The notes: generated by a model from the sequence alone, not told the origin. Shown: positions 11,126 through 27,003, counted from the first letter of the stretch. The stretch is 31,733 bases of DNA from Hirudo medicinalis (GCA_011800805.1 MPNW01000614.1:23093-54825), one strand, 5' to 3'. Numbers and translations: made by a program.

Positions 11126-11329
11126 AGTTAATTGTTCAATAATTGTTTGAACATTGCAAACTGTGTTTTCTAAAGCACATGCGAAGAAACGAAAGTTGAA
11201 TTCTCTTTCGTGATTGTACGGTGCTCTGGGAAGTCGTTCATTTTCTAGTCGAATTTTTATCTTGTAACCTTTACGTCTGCTAAACATGCAAATTGTGGTC
11301 CGTAAATGGTTAACGACAAATTTTAACAT
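11126..11329 (-). CDS. Possible first coding exon of an unidentified gene
   Basis: A minus-strand ATG at 11327-11329 opens a frame of exactly 68 codons that reaches a consensus donor, AACT|GTAAGTC, in phase 0 at 11126. Composition is protein-like and less AT-driven than its surroundings: basic N-terminus (MFSRRKGYKIKIRLENERL), then HEREFNFRFFACALENTVC and a helical VQTIIEQLT end. Beyond the donor the open frame becomes AT-rich. It faces the ZCCHC14-like gene head to head with about 150 bp between start codons, suggesting a shared promoter. I do not recognise the family. A possible downstream exon lies near 9283-9430, but the join is speculative. Confidence 0.4.
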
Positions 11330-11478
11330 GCACTAATGGAAGTTGTAGACTGAAGCTTCGAGTCAAAACAAACTCGGCATTCCGCAAAGAAACGAGGTTG
11401 CGCTTACAGTTAAATGAAGTACGCCTTACCTTGGAAATATTAAAACTCTAAACACTTTTGACTAGTAATACTATAGAA
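11330..11478. promoter_or_regulatory. Putative bidirectional promoter / 5' UTR
   Basis: A 149-bp gap between two divergent start codons. It is more GC-balanced than the flanking DNA and has no clear TATA box. A 9-codon upstream ORF (11414-11443) precedes the ZCCHC14-like start. Confidence 0.35.
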
Positions 11479-12041
11479 ATGCCGAGCGCTAGTCAAATTT
11501 TGGACGCTTTCAAAAAAGCCGAGAGTCGCGAAAGGATAGAATTGATGGTCGAAATGTTTAGATACCTGACACCCACCGAGATGCGCTTCGTGCTGACATA
11601 TTTGGAGGACTTAGCGGCCAACAGTTTGCGCACTTACCAAAGAGTTGAGTCCGAAGCCAACGACTGCAAGCGCCTTTCCAGCCTAACAAGACCTGAAGCT
11701 ACCTTGGACGAAATCATAGGACAAGCAGTGCTGTTCACAAGCTTCCTCAGGAAGGACAACATAAACGGTGCGAGGCTGATGACCAGGATATTGGAAGAGG
11801 TCATGCGGAGGGTCGAACGCATGAGCTGCGTGCCCAACGGTGAGCTCGGAACGAAGAACGCAGACCCGGAGCTGCCCCTGATTGGCGACGTGCTGCTTCT
11901 CTTCTCCATGGCTTCCCATCACTCGGCCTTCAGCTTCAATTCTCGCTTCGAGCTGCACACTCACCTCAAACGACTGCAGCGTATGTTCAACCAACCGGAC
12001 GAGCGTCTCGGCTCAGAGCAATCCCTGACAGGTTTTTCCAG
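11479..12041 (+). CDS. ZCCHC14: ZCCHC14-like, first coding exon (conserved N-terminal domain)
   Basis: Begins MPSASQILDAF and encodes a mostly helical domain of about 187 residues. Two donors are possible: CTGACAG|GTTTTT after 12031 (phase 1) and TTCCAG|GTTTCC after 12041 (phase 2). The second fits the phase of the next recognised exon. Confidence 0.75.
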
Positions 12042-14121
12042 GTTTCCATCATTGGAATCTGTCGAGGTTTGGAGATGCTCTGATATGTAATGCTTACAAT
12101 GTAATGCTCTTATGTAATGCTCATAATGTGGTGCACTGTTATGTAATGCTTACAATGTGGTGCTCTGACATGTAATGCTTAATATGTTCCGATATATAAT
12201 GTTTGCAATGCTTTGTTTTTAAGGACTGCATTCGTTTTCCATTCAAAATGCTGCAGTTGTAATTGTATTAAGAATTACAAAGTGTTATTATTTACCTTAT
12301 TGCTTATTACAAACTGACAAGGTTGCTTTGGGTAACTGACAAGGTTGTAATTGGGTGGTCTTAACTTTTTATGTCTAAAATTAGTAATGTTTTTGTTTCA
12401 AAAAATGCATTTTTAAATATTGCACTTTTGAATTATTCAAATTATAATTACAAAGTTGTTTCATCTACCAATACGGCATTCTTTATGTTACTTTAAGCTA
12501 CGAGCTACATGAAAGTTACTTTCTGTTTTAAAATACAAACATTATGAGACTTCAACTTAAACATCATGAGATGGGTCTTCAGGTGATGTTCAAGAACTCC
12601 AGGGATGGTTGAGCTCTTATGAGGGGAGATGGTGTCTTCCAGACAGCAGGGGAGGCATGATTCTTAACTTAATGACAACTTAACTTAACTGGAATACAAA
12701 ATCAGTGGTTGTGAAAGTGCAAATTGATATTTTGGCTTCTAAAGCTACATAAAGATGTAGCATTCTTCTGATCATTTAGTAACTCTCCTATTATGTATGC
12801 CTGTGTTTTTAATAGCAATTGAATTTTTTTTTAAACATACACTGATATTCAAACTTCCATGAACTTTAAGGCACAGAATGTTTAAACTACATTGAATTGA
12901 GTTCCATCTTATAAAAAACTTGGCGTCTGCCTTGTCGGTGGCAATTACGATCCTGACGTCGAGAGGAAAAGCTTAAAGATTGTTCGGAGCACCTTACATT
13001 TGGAGATCGGAGGATAATTTGTTGTGTTTTGAATGTCAAACCAAACCAGATACAGCCTTAGGTAGACTTTATGGGATTACGATGGGGCGTAGGATTGGCA
13101 TATTTTCATTGCAGTGTTCCAGGCAAGAAATGTAGATTAACATTTTGCAATCGAGGAGGTGACAGGTGATGATGTCTCTGCCAGAAGAAGTTTTAGTTCG
13201 AAGCTCGCACTACTTTTGCGTGCCGAAAGTTCTTTTTTAACGTTCTGTTGGTTCATCGAACGACGTTTCGTTAGCCGAACGAATGTCGGACTCGAATCGA
13301 AATGCGATCGACGACTTATTTTGGAGACTTAAACTTAGGAATGCTTTTAAAGTAATTTATTTCAATTGTGCAAGATTGACAACTTATGATTCATATGATG
13401 AGTATCTTATGAACTAAACTCTTAACTGCAAAGTCTTGGTCTGTGAAGAATTATTTGCTTTAATTACCAATTAATTTACCAATCCAGTGCGATATTTGCA
13501 TTACTTCGGTTTAACGTTTCAAGCCATCGGTGGTTGAGATGCTATCCTTAAAACGTAAGAATATTAAATTATCATATGTGTTACATTTCTTAGCAACATG
13601 AACATTAATGTGTTCATGCATTTGCTAATCTGTCTATCTATCTCTTACAATCCATCCTATTAAGATTGTCCTAATGGTTTATGCAATTTCATTCCTCACT
13701 GACAATGGTCGTACTAAGATTCAACAGATCGATGATGTTGCATTTCATAGCTCGGCGTGGAATTCAGTACGATTCCGTCAATGGCATCCACGTTGTCATC
13801 TTCCTCCTCCTCCTCCTCCTCCTCATCGAGCACCAATCAAAATGGGGCATCCTCTGAGAGCAATGAAAACAATCAGTGAGTTCCAGGATTCATCTGCTGT
13901 GATTGGTCAAGACAGTTTTGTTTACATTTCTTCTAAGATTTTACAGGCCATACTTTTCTGAGTTCTGATCAAGCAATTGGCATTGTAATTATGATTATTT
14001 ATTTAAAAAACCCTTACATTTTACTTGGTTTAACATTATGATGTGGAGCATTTGTAATCGACAAATTTCAATTTCAAATTTCAAGCTGAAATTATTTAGC
14101 AAGAAATTGTGAATTTGACAG

Positions 14122-14158
<37 letters not shown>

Positions 14159-16681
14159 AGTAGTAGTGGTAGTAGTCACAATTTTCTTTAGCTGTTCCAT
14201 AAGCTACTCCTGCTCCACACAGAAACAACAGTTCAGAAAAGATAGCAGAAGGCAACATACCACAACATCTTGTAGCCTCTCCCCGGAACACATCCATTGG
14301 ATGTTCAGAGCCTCAAACTTTGAGGGCATCAGTCAAGGTCACTCAGCTGTTAAAAGTTACTCCTGCTGGAGGTCCAACACTGATAGCAACATCCAGTCAA
14401 GGCAGTGAGATCCAAAGCCATGACTCAAACAAGGAAAGTTTGTGTCAAAGGTCTAGTGAACCTGCCAAAGTTTTCCAAAAATCTGAGTTCCAAGACAGAA
14501 GACGTTCTTCTGGCAGGGTTACCTGCATTGAAACCAAGGTTTTAGAAGACATTTGTGAGTCGCAAAGTCAAGATCAGTTAACTGGGAACACGAGTGATGC
14601 TAGTCACAACCTCAACAAAAATGTCAAAACATCTTGTGAAAGGCCAAGTGATTTATGGTCACAGTCATTGTCCAAGAAAGCAATGCCAGCTGTAATCTGC
14701 ATTTCCAATCCTCAGTCTCCAGCTGAATCTGCCACTCCTAGTATTTCCAGGCCACAGATTTCATCCCTCTTTGATAAGCTCATATCCAGCAACTTCCTCA
14801 ATGACGACGAGGTGGAATTCGCCAAGGAAAAGAGGCGATCACTTGGAGGCAATCAGAAAGCTCTTCTGCCCATCAACTGTCCAGAACCAATGCAGAATGG
14901 AGACTCTGATGCATCTACACCCATCCTTGACATTCCAGTCAAAATCGCAACTCCTCTCGACTCCTCCGTGATTGAAAACCACGTCGCAGGTGCCGACGAT
15001 TCTTGCAACATATCACAAGCAGAAGGAGAGCTCTCCCAGAGTTTCCTCCCAGATCTCCTTGAATTCAAAGATGATGCCACTCTGACAAAACCAGTCTCAG
15101 ATAGGCGATCTTCCATGCCCCCATACCTTCCTTCATCACTCCTGCCCATGTTTAAGCGAGAAGAAGTGGAGAAGGGCTGGAAAGAACAAAACTTCACTGG
15201 AGAAGATGATGATGATGACAAGAGTTCAAGCCAACTTCATAAAGCTCCCAATTGTGTTGGCAACAAGAACTCAGATGTAATATCATTGGCCAGTGATGGA
15301 GGATCTCTGCAAGACAAGTCGGAGAGTCCCGTTGAAGCTGCAAACAGCGATGCCGGCACGTCCGTTTCCAATTCGTCGGGCAGGAGTTATCGGAACATTA
15401 GAAATCATTTCAATAATTCGAGGCACAGGAACGGAAGCAATTCGACAACTCAGGGCGGACATAGAGGTTCGACGGACTACCAGAGGCACCAGCCGAACAG
15501 CGGAGGAACTCATTGCGATTCTAACGGACAAGTTCCACGCAACTACTTCAAAAACAACACTGGAAATAATGGAAGGACCAATCATGGAGATCACAAGACC
15601 AGGCAGAATCACTTTAATTGGAATGGTAATTTCCAACACGGTCGCTTGCAGCAACTGAATCCTGCAGTTCTCCAACTCCATGCCCAACCAAAGGCAACAT
15701 TCCAGCAACAATACCAACATCAGACATTCCATAACAACCAGAAACAACTTCAGCTGCACAATCAACAGCAGCAGCAACAACAATCAAAATCTTCTGGCTC
15801 TCCTCCTGGTGCCTTCAACTTGCAACATCTCAACTTGGCCAACTCAGTGGCTCAGCCCACACAGGGTTTCTATACGCAATACTTTGCCCATTATCCGGCC
15901 GAGTACGCTCAAGCCATCTTGAATCCTGCCTCTTACTATGGCTTCAGGGGTAGCCTTTCGACGCAATCGGCCATCGCAAACAGGTCCAGCAACGGCGTCA
16001 TTTATCATGGCAATGCTGCTAATAGTAACGGCTCTCTGAGATATCATTCGTCTGTTCCTAGGGGCATGACCCCCTCATATTTTGCTCAAGGCACGCCTTT
16101 AGTCATGGCTACTTTCCAATCCAACAACGGTATACAGTCGTTAGTTTGCTCCGATCAATTGAGCTCGCAGACGCCTCAAGCATGCTTCTTCGACCCTACA
16201 GTACCTCCTCCACCTCTCACTAACACCCCGTCCGTGGCAACATACGCCCCTCAAGTCTTACTTTACGACAGGAGGGTGACGACCGACGCCAGTGGCAAGG
16301 CGATGTGCCCTAACTGTGCCAGCAATGACCACAGCTTCAGCACATGCCCTCATTCTCTGCCATCCATTCCAAGGTAAGATTTGATTGCACACCTATTTTC
16401 AAATTTATAATAATTTGTGTCTGTTCAAAATGTAACATTTCAGGCAAACTGGAAGTTTTTAACATTAATAGGTTTTAGTAAACTTTATTTTGATCATGTG
16501 CCCATTTTAATATGTAACATGCAGTTGCACAAAAAGCAAAACAACTAGGCAATTTGTGTCCAGAGACATTTTTGTGGATTTCTCTTGGTTTTTCCCAACT
16601 TGAAGCAATGCTAAGTCAAGAAAACATTTAATTACTTCCTAATCAATACTATTTCATCTTCCACCAGGTGAGGAATTGTAG
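11479..16681 (+). CDS. ZCCHC14: ZCCHC14/ZCCHC2-family CCHC zinc-knuckle protein
   Basis: Proposed coding exons: 11479-12041, 13768-13875, 14223-16373 and 16678-16681, about 941 residues, close to vertebrate ZCCHC14. Junction phases are all 2. The N-terminal domain carries the family signatures EMRFVLTYLEDLA and, about 100 residues later, LLLFSMASHHSAFSF. The middle is Ser-, Asn- and Gln-rich, with an Asp run and an NGS-rich segment. The C-terminus has a CCHC knuckle: Cys codons at 16306, 16315 and 16345 and His at 16330, spaced C-X2-C-X4-H-X4-C. In vertebrates ZCCHC14 binds CNGG(N) stem-loops in RNA and recruits the TENT4 non-canonical poly(A) polymerases; a role in RNA 3'-end tailing is inferred here from family. 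The PX-like and SAM domains of vertebrate ZCCHC14 are not visible; they could sit in unseen exons at 12042-13767. The start is ATG 11479; upstream in-frame codons lack ATG. A poly(A) signal AATAAA lies at 17064. Confidence 0.78.
12070..12195. repeat. Degenerate ATGTAATGCTTACA repeats
   Basis: At least six imperfect copies of (A)TGTAATGCT(TA)CA(A)T, spaced 15-25 bp, directly after the first exon of the ZCCHC14-like gene. Confidence 0.8.
12196..13767 (+). other. Intron of ZCCHC14-like gene
   Basis: No exon with family motifs was recognised. The stretch 12940-13310 is less AT-rich and could hide a small exon. No mobile element was seen. Confidence 0.45.
13768..13875 (+). CDS. ZCCHC14: ZCCHC14-like, Ser-tract exon
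   Basis: Encodes TIPSMASTL, then 11 consecutive Ser from a (TCC)n run, then NQNGASSESNENNQ. It ends at the consensus donor ATCA|GTGAGT in phase 2, which joins exactly to the next exon. The acceptor GAATTCAG has a weak pyrimidine tract; TTTCATAG before 13751 is the alternative but requires phase 0. Confidence 0.6.
14124..14157. repeat. (TTA)n microsatellite
   Basis: About 11 ATT/TTA triplets followed by (TAG)n in the intron just before the large ZCCHC14-like exon. Confidence 0.92.
14223..16373 (+). CDS. ZCCHC14: ZCCHC14-like, large low-complexity and zinc-knuckle exon
   Basis: Acceptor CTCCACACAG and consensus donor CCAAG|GTAAGA, 2151 nt. Early residues (RASVKVTQLLKVTPAGG) are followed by acidic and Ser-rich tracts (EDDDDDKSSSQ near 15205-15230). 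A strongly Asn/Gly/His/Gln-rich region follows at about 15380-15790, including a Gln run near 15763-15783, then an aromatic Tyr/Phe segment (GFYTQYFAHYPAEYA). The CCHC knuckle lies 10 residues from the end. The tract composition resembles prion-like RNA-granule proteins. Confidence 0.85.
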
Positions 16682-17069
16682 CAGCACCCAAGGACTGGTC
16701 TTTCTCCCTCTAAGGGCTATCGATGCCCAGAGAGAAAACCTCTTTCCATGACAGGAAAATGATGCTACTTGTTATTTTAGACATCTCACAACTGCGCTTT
16801 TTTAGATCATTCATTATGATCGGATTTGAAATCGCCGTTGATGCATATTATTATGACAGGCACTTGAGGAGTTATTTTTTACATATGACCCGAGTGCATA
16901 ATAATTACGAACCTTGAGTCAAACCAGCCTTGGTGCTTACAAACCTTTGCAAAACAACGAAGCTCTCAGACAGACGTGTAAAAGTTTTTAAAAATTTTCT
17001 CTGGAAGGTTTTTACGTGATCATATTTTCGAACTTTTAATGACTGAAACGTATTTTCGTTGACAATAAA
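16678..17069 (+). other. ZCCHC14: ZCCHC14-like terminal exon with stop codon and 3' UTR
   Basis: After the acceptor TCTTCCACCAG, one base completes an Arg codon and TGA follows at 16679-16681. The rest is 3' UTR up to a candidate AATAAA at 17064-17069. Confidence 0.6.
17064..17069 (+). terminator. Candidate poly(A) signal AATAAA (ZCCHC14-like)
   Basis: Canonical hexamer about 380 nt after the stop codon. It is the first good candidate after the stop. Confidence 0.5.
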
Positions 17070-21703
<4,634 letters not shown>

Positions 21704-22452
21704 CTAGAAGATATGATAAGTTTGAATAACAGGTGCTAGAGAGAGAGAGAGTGTGTGTGAGTTAGAGAGGGAGAGAGGTCTTGGTCAGTTTTTCTCAAGA
21801 ACATTCAGTTCGTTTTCTATTTTTGATCGTTTGTTCGTTTTGCATTATTTTCAACCTAGGTACGAGTTTTCAATTTGAGCGTGTTGGACTCCTTAGGTTT
21901 CTTCCAATTTGTCTTTTTCACCTCCTCCTCACTTTTCATCCATGATCCGTGGTAAAAAAAAAATAGTTAAACAGATATGCATGTCCTGCGCACCGAATTT
22001 CTGCTTTAACTCATTTCAGAACATCCTTGGACTTAATGCTTGTTGGTGCACGATTTTGCATGTTAAATTCCATATTTATTATTAGTTTGTATTGTCCACT
22101 TGAGGCGCTCCTAGAAAGTTCTTATGAAAAAAATATTTGGTCACTGAGAAACATGATTTTCTTGTCGCCTTTCTTCTCTGACTTTTCAAGTGCTCAATTT
22201 TTTGGGAGTTTTCCACGTAATCTAAATATTTCCATCGATGGCAGCTATTTTGGCTCATTCTACCCTACAAACCTGACCACTTTCCTAGTACTTGGACATT
22301 TCTGTATAGCTATACTCACTGGATTCTAAATAGTTTTTCCGTCACTATTTTGAAAGTGGACAAACTCATTTGGCATTGTTATTTAGATTGCTCGTTTTGG
22401 AAATATTGACTTGTCGTTTTTTGACTTTAAAAAAAAATTAAAAATAAATAAA
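21704..22452 (+). other. PABPC1: PABPC 3' UTR and poly(A) signal
   Basis: About 740 nt, with (GA)n and (GT)n runs at 21736-21775. Overlapping AATAAA hexamers at 22443-22448 and 22447-22452 are the likely poly(A) signal, followed by a GT-rich stretch. Confidence 0.6.
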
Positions 22453-24130
22453 ATGTAGCTTTCTGCTGCCCAAAAAGCCTCTTGTTGCTTGTTAGCCCAG
22501 ATTAAGTTGATGCAATTTGAGGTTCATAGCGACTAAACAATGGAACTGTTTGTTTGTTTATGGGGAGATAAACAGGATCATTCGTGATTTTGTATTTAAG
22601 TAGATCACAGAAATCTGTTCTAGGTCGACATTAGCGGTGTGACCGTCGTCGCAGCCTCGACTGGTACGTAATGAATCAATGGCAAATCGCTCAGTTTTTT
22701 AACGGCAACACCAATGCTGAAACTGTACTCAAGTTCCACACCTTCGTCAGCGTTTGTCTGCTTTTGGAGCGGCGGTAGGCAGATTTGCGGTGGCAAATTC
22801 CAACTACTTGAGCGGGATGCTGGATGATTCGTCTTGCGCAATCATCGACAAAATGATGACATCACGATGCACAAATTAGAACGAATGTTTCATCGTTTCG
22901 ATAAATGTATCGCAAGCATCATTCGGCGGCGACATATCCAAAAGTTAGCAAATTTGGCATGAAATCGTCTGCTTCCAACTTATCACAAAGATGACGAAAG
23001 CTTTGAGTGTTCAAATAATTTTGTTAGATGTCCCATGGGATTCATTGAAGGCATTTTTATAGTTTGTGTGAGAATTGAACAATATAATTAGCTTATTTTT
23101 AAATCGTTAATCGAATAATTTTTGCAATTTCAAAATTTCAATGCGTGCCGACTTCATTCAGTCTTCAAGGGTTTTATTTGTACATCAGCGTACAAATTGC
23201 GCTTTCAGATTTTGTGTTGTAACGTTAAATATGCGGGAGGTTAATTCAAACATTTATTCGACAACAACAACTTATTCGTCTGCAACTACAAATCTATTGA
23301 GTTATCTTCCCCTCAAACATCCTTGGCAATCACTTCTTTTTGGATCGTAGCATTAATAGTGGGCCTTGTTTTTATGCAAATTAATTTTGTTGCTGCCATA
23401 CTTTCGTTGCATGCTGAATTCACGGAAGGACTTGCAAGCATCCACATCGGACATGTTTTTAACTGCATACCAAGTGAGGTTGGTTTAAATTGCCCATAAT
23501 TATTTTTTTTGACCACGTAATAGTCAATTTAGAAGCATGCATTACGCCCGTGTGATTTTAATACTTTTGGTAATTTTAAATACGCAAAACCTAAAATATC
23601 ATCATCTTGAGTATGTCAGTAAATCAGAAATACTGACACCAGTAACACACTGAATTTTATTTAAGCATTGCAAATATGTCTTTGTTTTCTTGCACCGAGA
23701 GATTATACAAAAAATACAAAGTTCAAATCTGAATTATTGAATCAAAAACTGCATTCAGTAATACGGAGACATGACGCAGCAAAACTAATACCTTCTTATT
23801 TTCTGAAGCTTTCTTTGAATTCTTCGGTGACAAAATAATTTGAATGAAATGCTCGCAGTTGTTGTCGTACCAAGTATCAGTACTTGCACAGTTCTTAAGT
23901 ACAATTAATTAATTAAGTTAATTTAATATTTTTTTTATAATTTGTATGATTTTTTATTTGATAAATTGGCCTATATTTCGATGCAAATAAACATCACGAA
24001 ATCAAGAAACGCTGAAGAAAGCTGGAATAATATCGACTATAACACTGGACAACATTCAGTTTTTTGTCAAAACCTTCCAATTTTTCAAAAACAGAGTAAA
24101 AACATTTCAAACAATTTATTAATAATCACT
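22453..24130. other. Intergenic region with possible transposon debris
   Basis: No gene recognised. Minus-strand frames at 22620-22841 and 23313-23516 have moderately balanced base composition and may be remnants of the element described next, but no motif supports this firmly. Confidence 0.4.
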
Positions 24131-24134
24131 AAAA

Positions 24135-24392
24135 TTATTTAGCGCCCGGAATAACATTTATACAACAGTCAAAAATATTTAATAAAGTTATGCTTTGACT
24201 CTTTTTTGCTTGTCGTTTGTAGCTTTCGCGTGGAATTTCCCTAACGAATGTCCAGCAATAATCAGCCAGATGTATGGCTATATCATCACCATTGCGGAGG
24301 AGACCGTCCTTCAAACTAATTTTTGATGAGTCAATGAATAAACGCCACTCTTCTGTTTTGTGTTCAATGTTCAATTCTGTCAACAGTGGCAT
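24135..24392 (-). pseudogene. Internally deleted transposon-derived ORF
   Basis: The first half, MPLLTELNIEHKTEEWRLFI followed by DSSKISLK and LLRNGDD, matches from memory a widespread family of long, transposon-associated invertebrate proteins (EEWRLFIDSSK-SLKAVLLHNGN). It is followed at once by LADYCWTFVREIPRESYKRQ, which in that family lies near the C-terminus, a few hundred residues later. This copy therefore seems to have lost the middle and is non-functional. The ATG region overlaps a hAT-like inverted repeat end at 24384-24399. Confidence 0.55.
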
Positions 24393-24969
24393 AGCCAGGA
24401 TTTTAAAATCGACCGACGTGGGAGCAAATTTTGTTTATGTGTACTTAAATATTACAACAGCAAAATATAGCACTGGCGGATTAGCAGCTAAATAATTAAT
24501 TGAACACTAAAGACGCATTAGGAAAGAAAACACTTGTAATTTGGTTATCGAAACTTAAAATAAGTAATAAATATTGATGTCGGAAGCTTTCCTAATTTAC
24601 CGGATCTGTATTGTGATCAATCAATTCTTTATAAAAAAAAAAAGTGTAGCGTCCAGCGTAATTGTTTAAACGTCTAGAAGTTTTCTTGCAATCATTTTGT
24701 GATCACTTGAAATGATTTTATTGGCATGTTTTTGTCTCGGTCATCTCACAGCCACACAATGGTTTCACTTCATCAGTGAACGTCTCAATTTGTCCCGAAT
24801 TAGTTAGAATCGTCTTTCAACGTAATTGGTTTTTCTATAGACTCCATTGTGTCAGGCAATGCAATTAAGCTGCCCGAGTTATGAATGTTCACCAGCCTCT
24901 GATAAGATCATCTGAAAAGCAGCTAAAAAACAACCCCATTATCACAGCTGTCATGTTAGCTGCTATAGT

Positions 24970-25280
24970 CAGAGGCATAGCCTGGGGTTTCTGAGCCCTG
25001 ATAATTTGGTGTCCCCCAAGCATAGAACTGAAACTGAAGCAAACCAATCATAATCTTAAACCTCTCTAAGACCAAGTGAAGCTAAGCCATAAACACTTAT
25101 GAATGTTAATAAGAATCCTAGCATTTATTTTGTTTACAAATTTAAACTGGTCATGAATCGTTTATCAAAATTGTATATCATATTTAACCAATTTATTATT
25201 ATTTAGCGCCCAATTTTGGAAACAAAAAACCCTAGACACGCGCCCGGGGCGGTCGACACCCCCCCCTAGCTACGCCACTG
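24970..25280. mobile_element. 311-bp hAT-like MITE
   Basis: The left end CAGAGGCATAGCCTGGGG and the right end, whose complement reads CAGTGGCGTAGCTAGGGG, form imperfect terminal inverted repeats. The flanks GCTATAGT and CATGTAGT agree at 5 of 8 positions, a possible decayed 8-bp duplication. The element is non-coding. A related end (CAGTGGCATAGCCAGG) lies alone at 24384-24399. Confidence 0.6.
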
Positions 25281-26110
25281 CATGTAGTTGGAATTTGGCG
25301 ACCTCTCCAGAAACAGAGGACAAGCAACTGTTGTTTATTGTTGTTGCATCCTAACGAGATACTCGCATGACCGAGGTCACGTAGACCCCAGTTGACCCGA
25401 ATCTCTGAACTCTCGTTTTGTTTACATCGGCCTCAGCACGACTCAAGATTTTGAAATAAATAGTTCTCAGAAGAAAGCCATAGATTGTATGCAGTTTCAA
25501 CAGTTCTATCTGTCATAATAGCCACAATAACAAAAGACTGTTGAATGTTCAAACACATTCGTTTCTGTGAAATATCTTTTTAATCGACTACGAAGAAGTT
25601 GTTTACAACTCTTTCGGCGGTTATATTCATGCGCTCGATGATTTCCGAAAAATAGTTCTGTTTACGATGCCCCACATTGTATCGAATAAGTGATAAATTT
25701 GAGTAGAATGCACAATAAAAGTATAAAACAAACAATTTATGACGTAGAAAAGTGAGAATTTTTTTATCAAGACCTCTGCGTATACATTGTCCTTTTGTTA
25801 AGAAAGCAAATGATTTATTCAATGACATGGAGCACAAAGCTTTAGAAAACTGCTAGAATAATTAATAATAATAATAACAATAACAATAATAAAAAGCAAA
25901 ACCCACTACGAATTATTAATAAGTTCGAAGTTCAAAGTTCGTAGCTTCGACAATTTCAGCGGGAATTGCAATGGAAATTGCAACCATTTCAACCTCCAAA
26001 TGTTATTTTAATTCGTTGTTTTAATTGAAATACTTTCACGAGAAATAACAGTAGCAGGTGCTGAGTTATACGAAGTTGATGACGGCAATTGGAATATTTG
26101 TGTCAAAGTA
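25281..26110. other. Gene-free AT-rich region
   Basis: Short frames only, including a minus-strand 85-codon frame at 25580-25837 without recognisable motifs. AAT-rich run near 25860-25890. Confidence 0.5.
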
Positions 26111-26115
26111 CAACA

Positions 26116-26120
26116 TTATC

Positions 26121-26164
<44 letters not shown>
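26116..26164. repeat. (CAA)n microsatellite
   Basis: About 16 uninterrupted CAA triplets. Confidence 0.95.
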
Positions 26165-26697
26165 GTCACGTACGATCCATTGTTGTCATTAATTCCAAAA
26201 ATTACTTTCAAAACTTCAACAACTGACCAACAAATAAAACAAGACTGATAACAAAATAAACGTCATTTGCAACGAATAATAGCAAACCGTAATGCATGGG
26301 GATGCATGGTTGGTGGATGCATGCATTCACCGACTATAATTAGAGCTTTCAGCCTCTGTTCAGGCCGCTGCGCGAGTCCCGGGTGGAGGCATTTTTGAGC
26401 ATTTCTGAACAAATTCTAAAGTATTTCTCTACAAAATCGTCATAAAATTCTCTTCATTCAATTCTTCCGCTTCACTGGGCGCATTTGTTGAACAACAGGA
26501 GTAAAAATTTGCGGCAAATTGAAACAATTTCAGCCCTTGTCGTACACGCTCTCCAAGGACTCTCTGAAGTAGTTCAATTGATTTTGTGAGATTCGTTGAC
26601 TAGGAAATACACAGCCTTAGAACGACTTTCATAATTCTGTATTTGCAAGGAAAGGGAATTTAAAACGCGAGGTTGGAGTTTACATTTTCTTGTATCA

Positions 26698-26728
26698 TCA
26701 TCCTCATTATCATCATCATCATCATCAT
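26698..26728. repeat. (ATC)n microsatellite
   Basis: About nine CAT/ATC triplets with small interruptions. Confidence 0.85.
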
Positions 26729-27003
26729 ACTGCTCCAGGTTACTGTGGAGGTTTTGCGAAACTCCCTCGAGTGTGGAAATGTGTGGAATGCCAATTGATT
26801 AAAATGTAGCGTAGTCGTCGAAAATGAACTTATTATTTGCACTATCACCTTCGAACATCAGTGTGTTGTGATGTTCGTAATCGAAACGAACTCAATGTTT
26901 ATTCATTTCGGTTTTCGTAGCAGTCTATTTCAACCTTCGCAACACTGGCGCTAGAAGTTACTTTTCCGATTGATGAATCGTTTGAACGATGGTGATGAGA
27001 TTG

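Noticed and set aside
11634..11994. Minus-strand frames opposite the ZCCHC14-like first exon
   Set aside because: The plus strand carries conserved family motifs here; the opposite frames are shadows.
15283..15783. 166-codon minus-strand frame rich in Leu/Val
   Set aside because: Shadow of the Asn/Gln-rich coding sequence on the plus strand.
22027..22329. 100-codon hydrophobic frame after PABPC
   Set aside because: It lies within the probable PABPC 3' UTR, has AT-driven composition and shows no motif.
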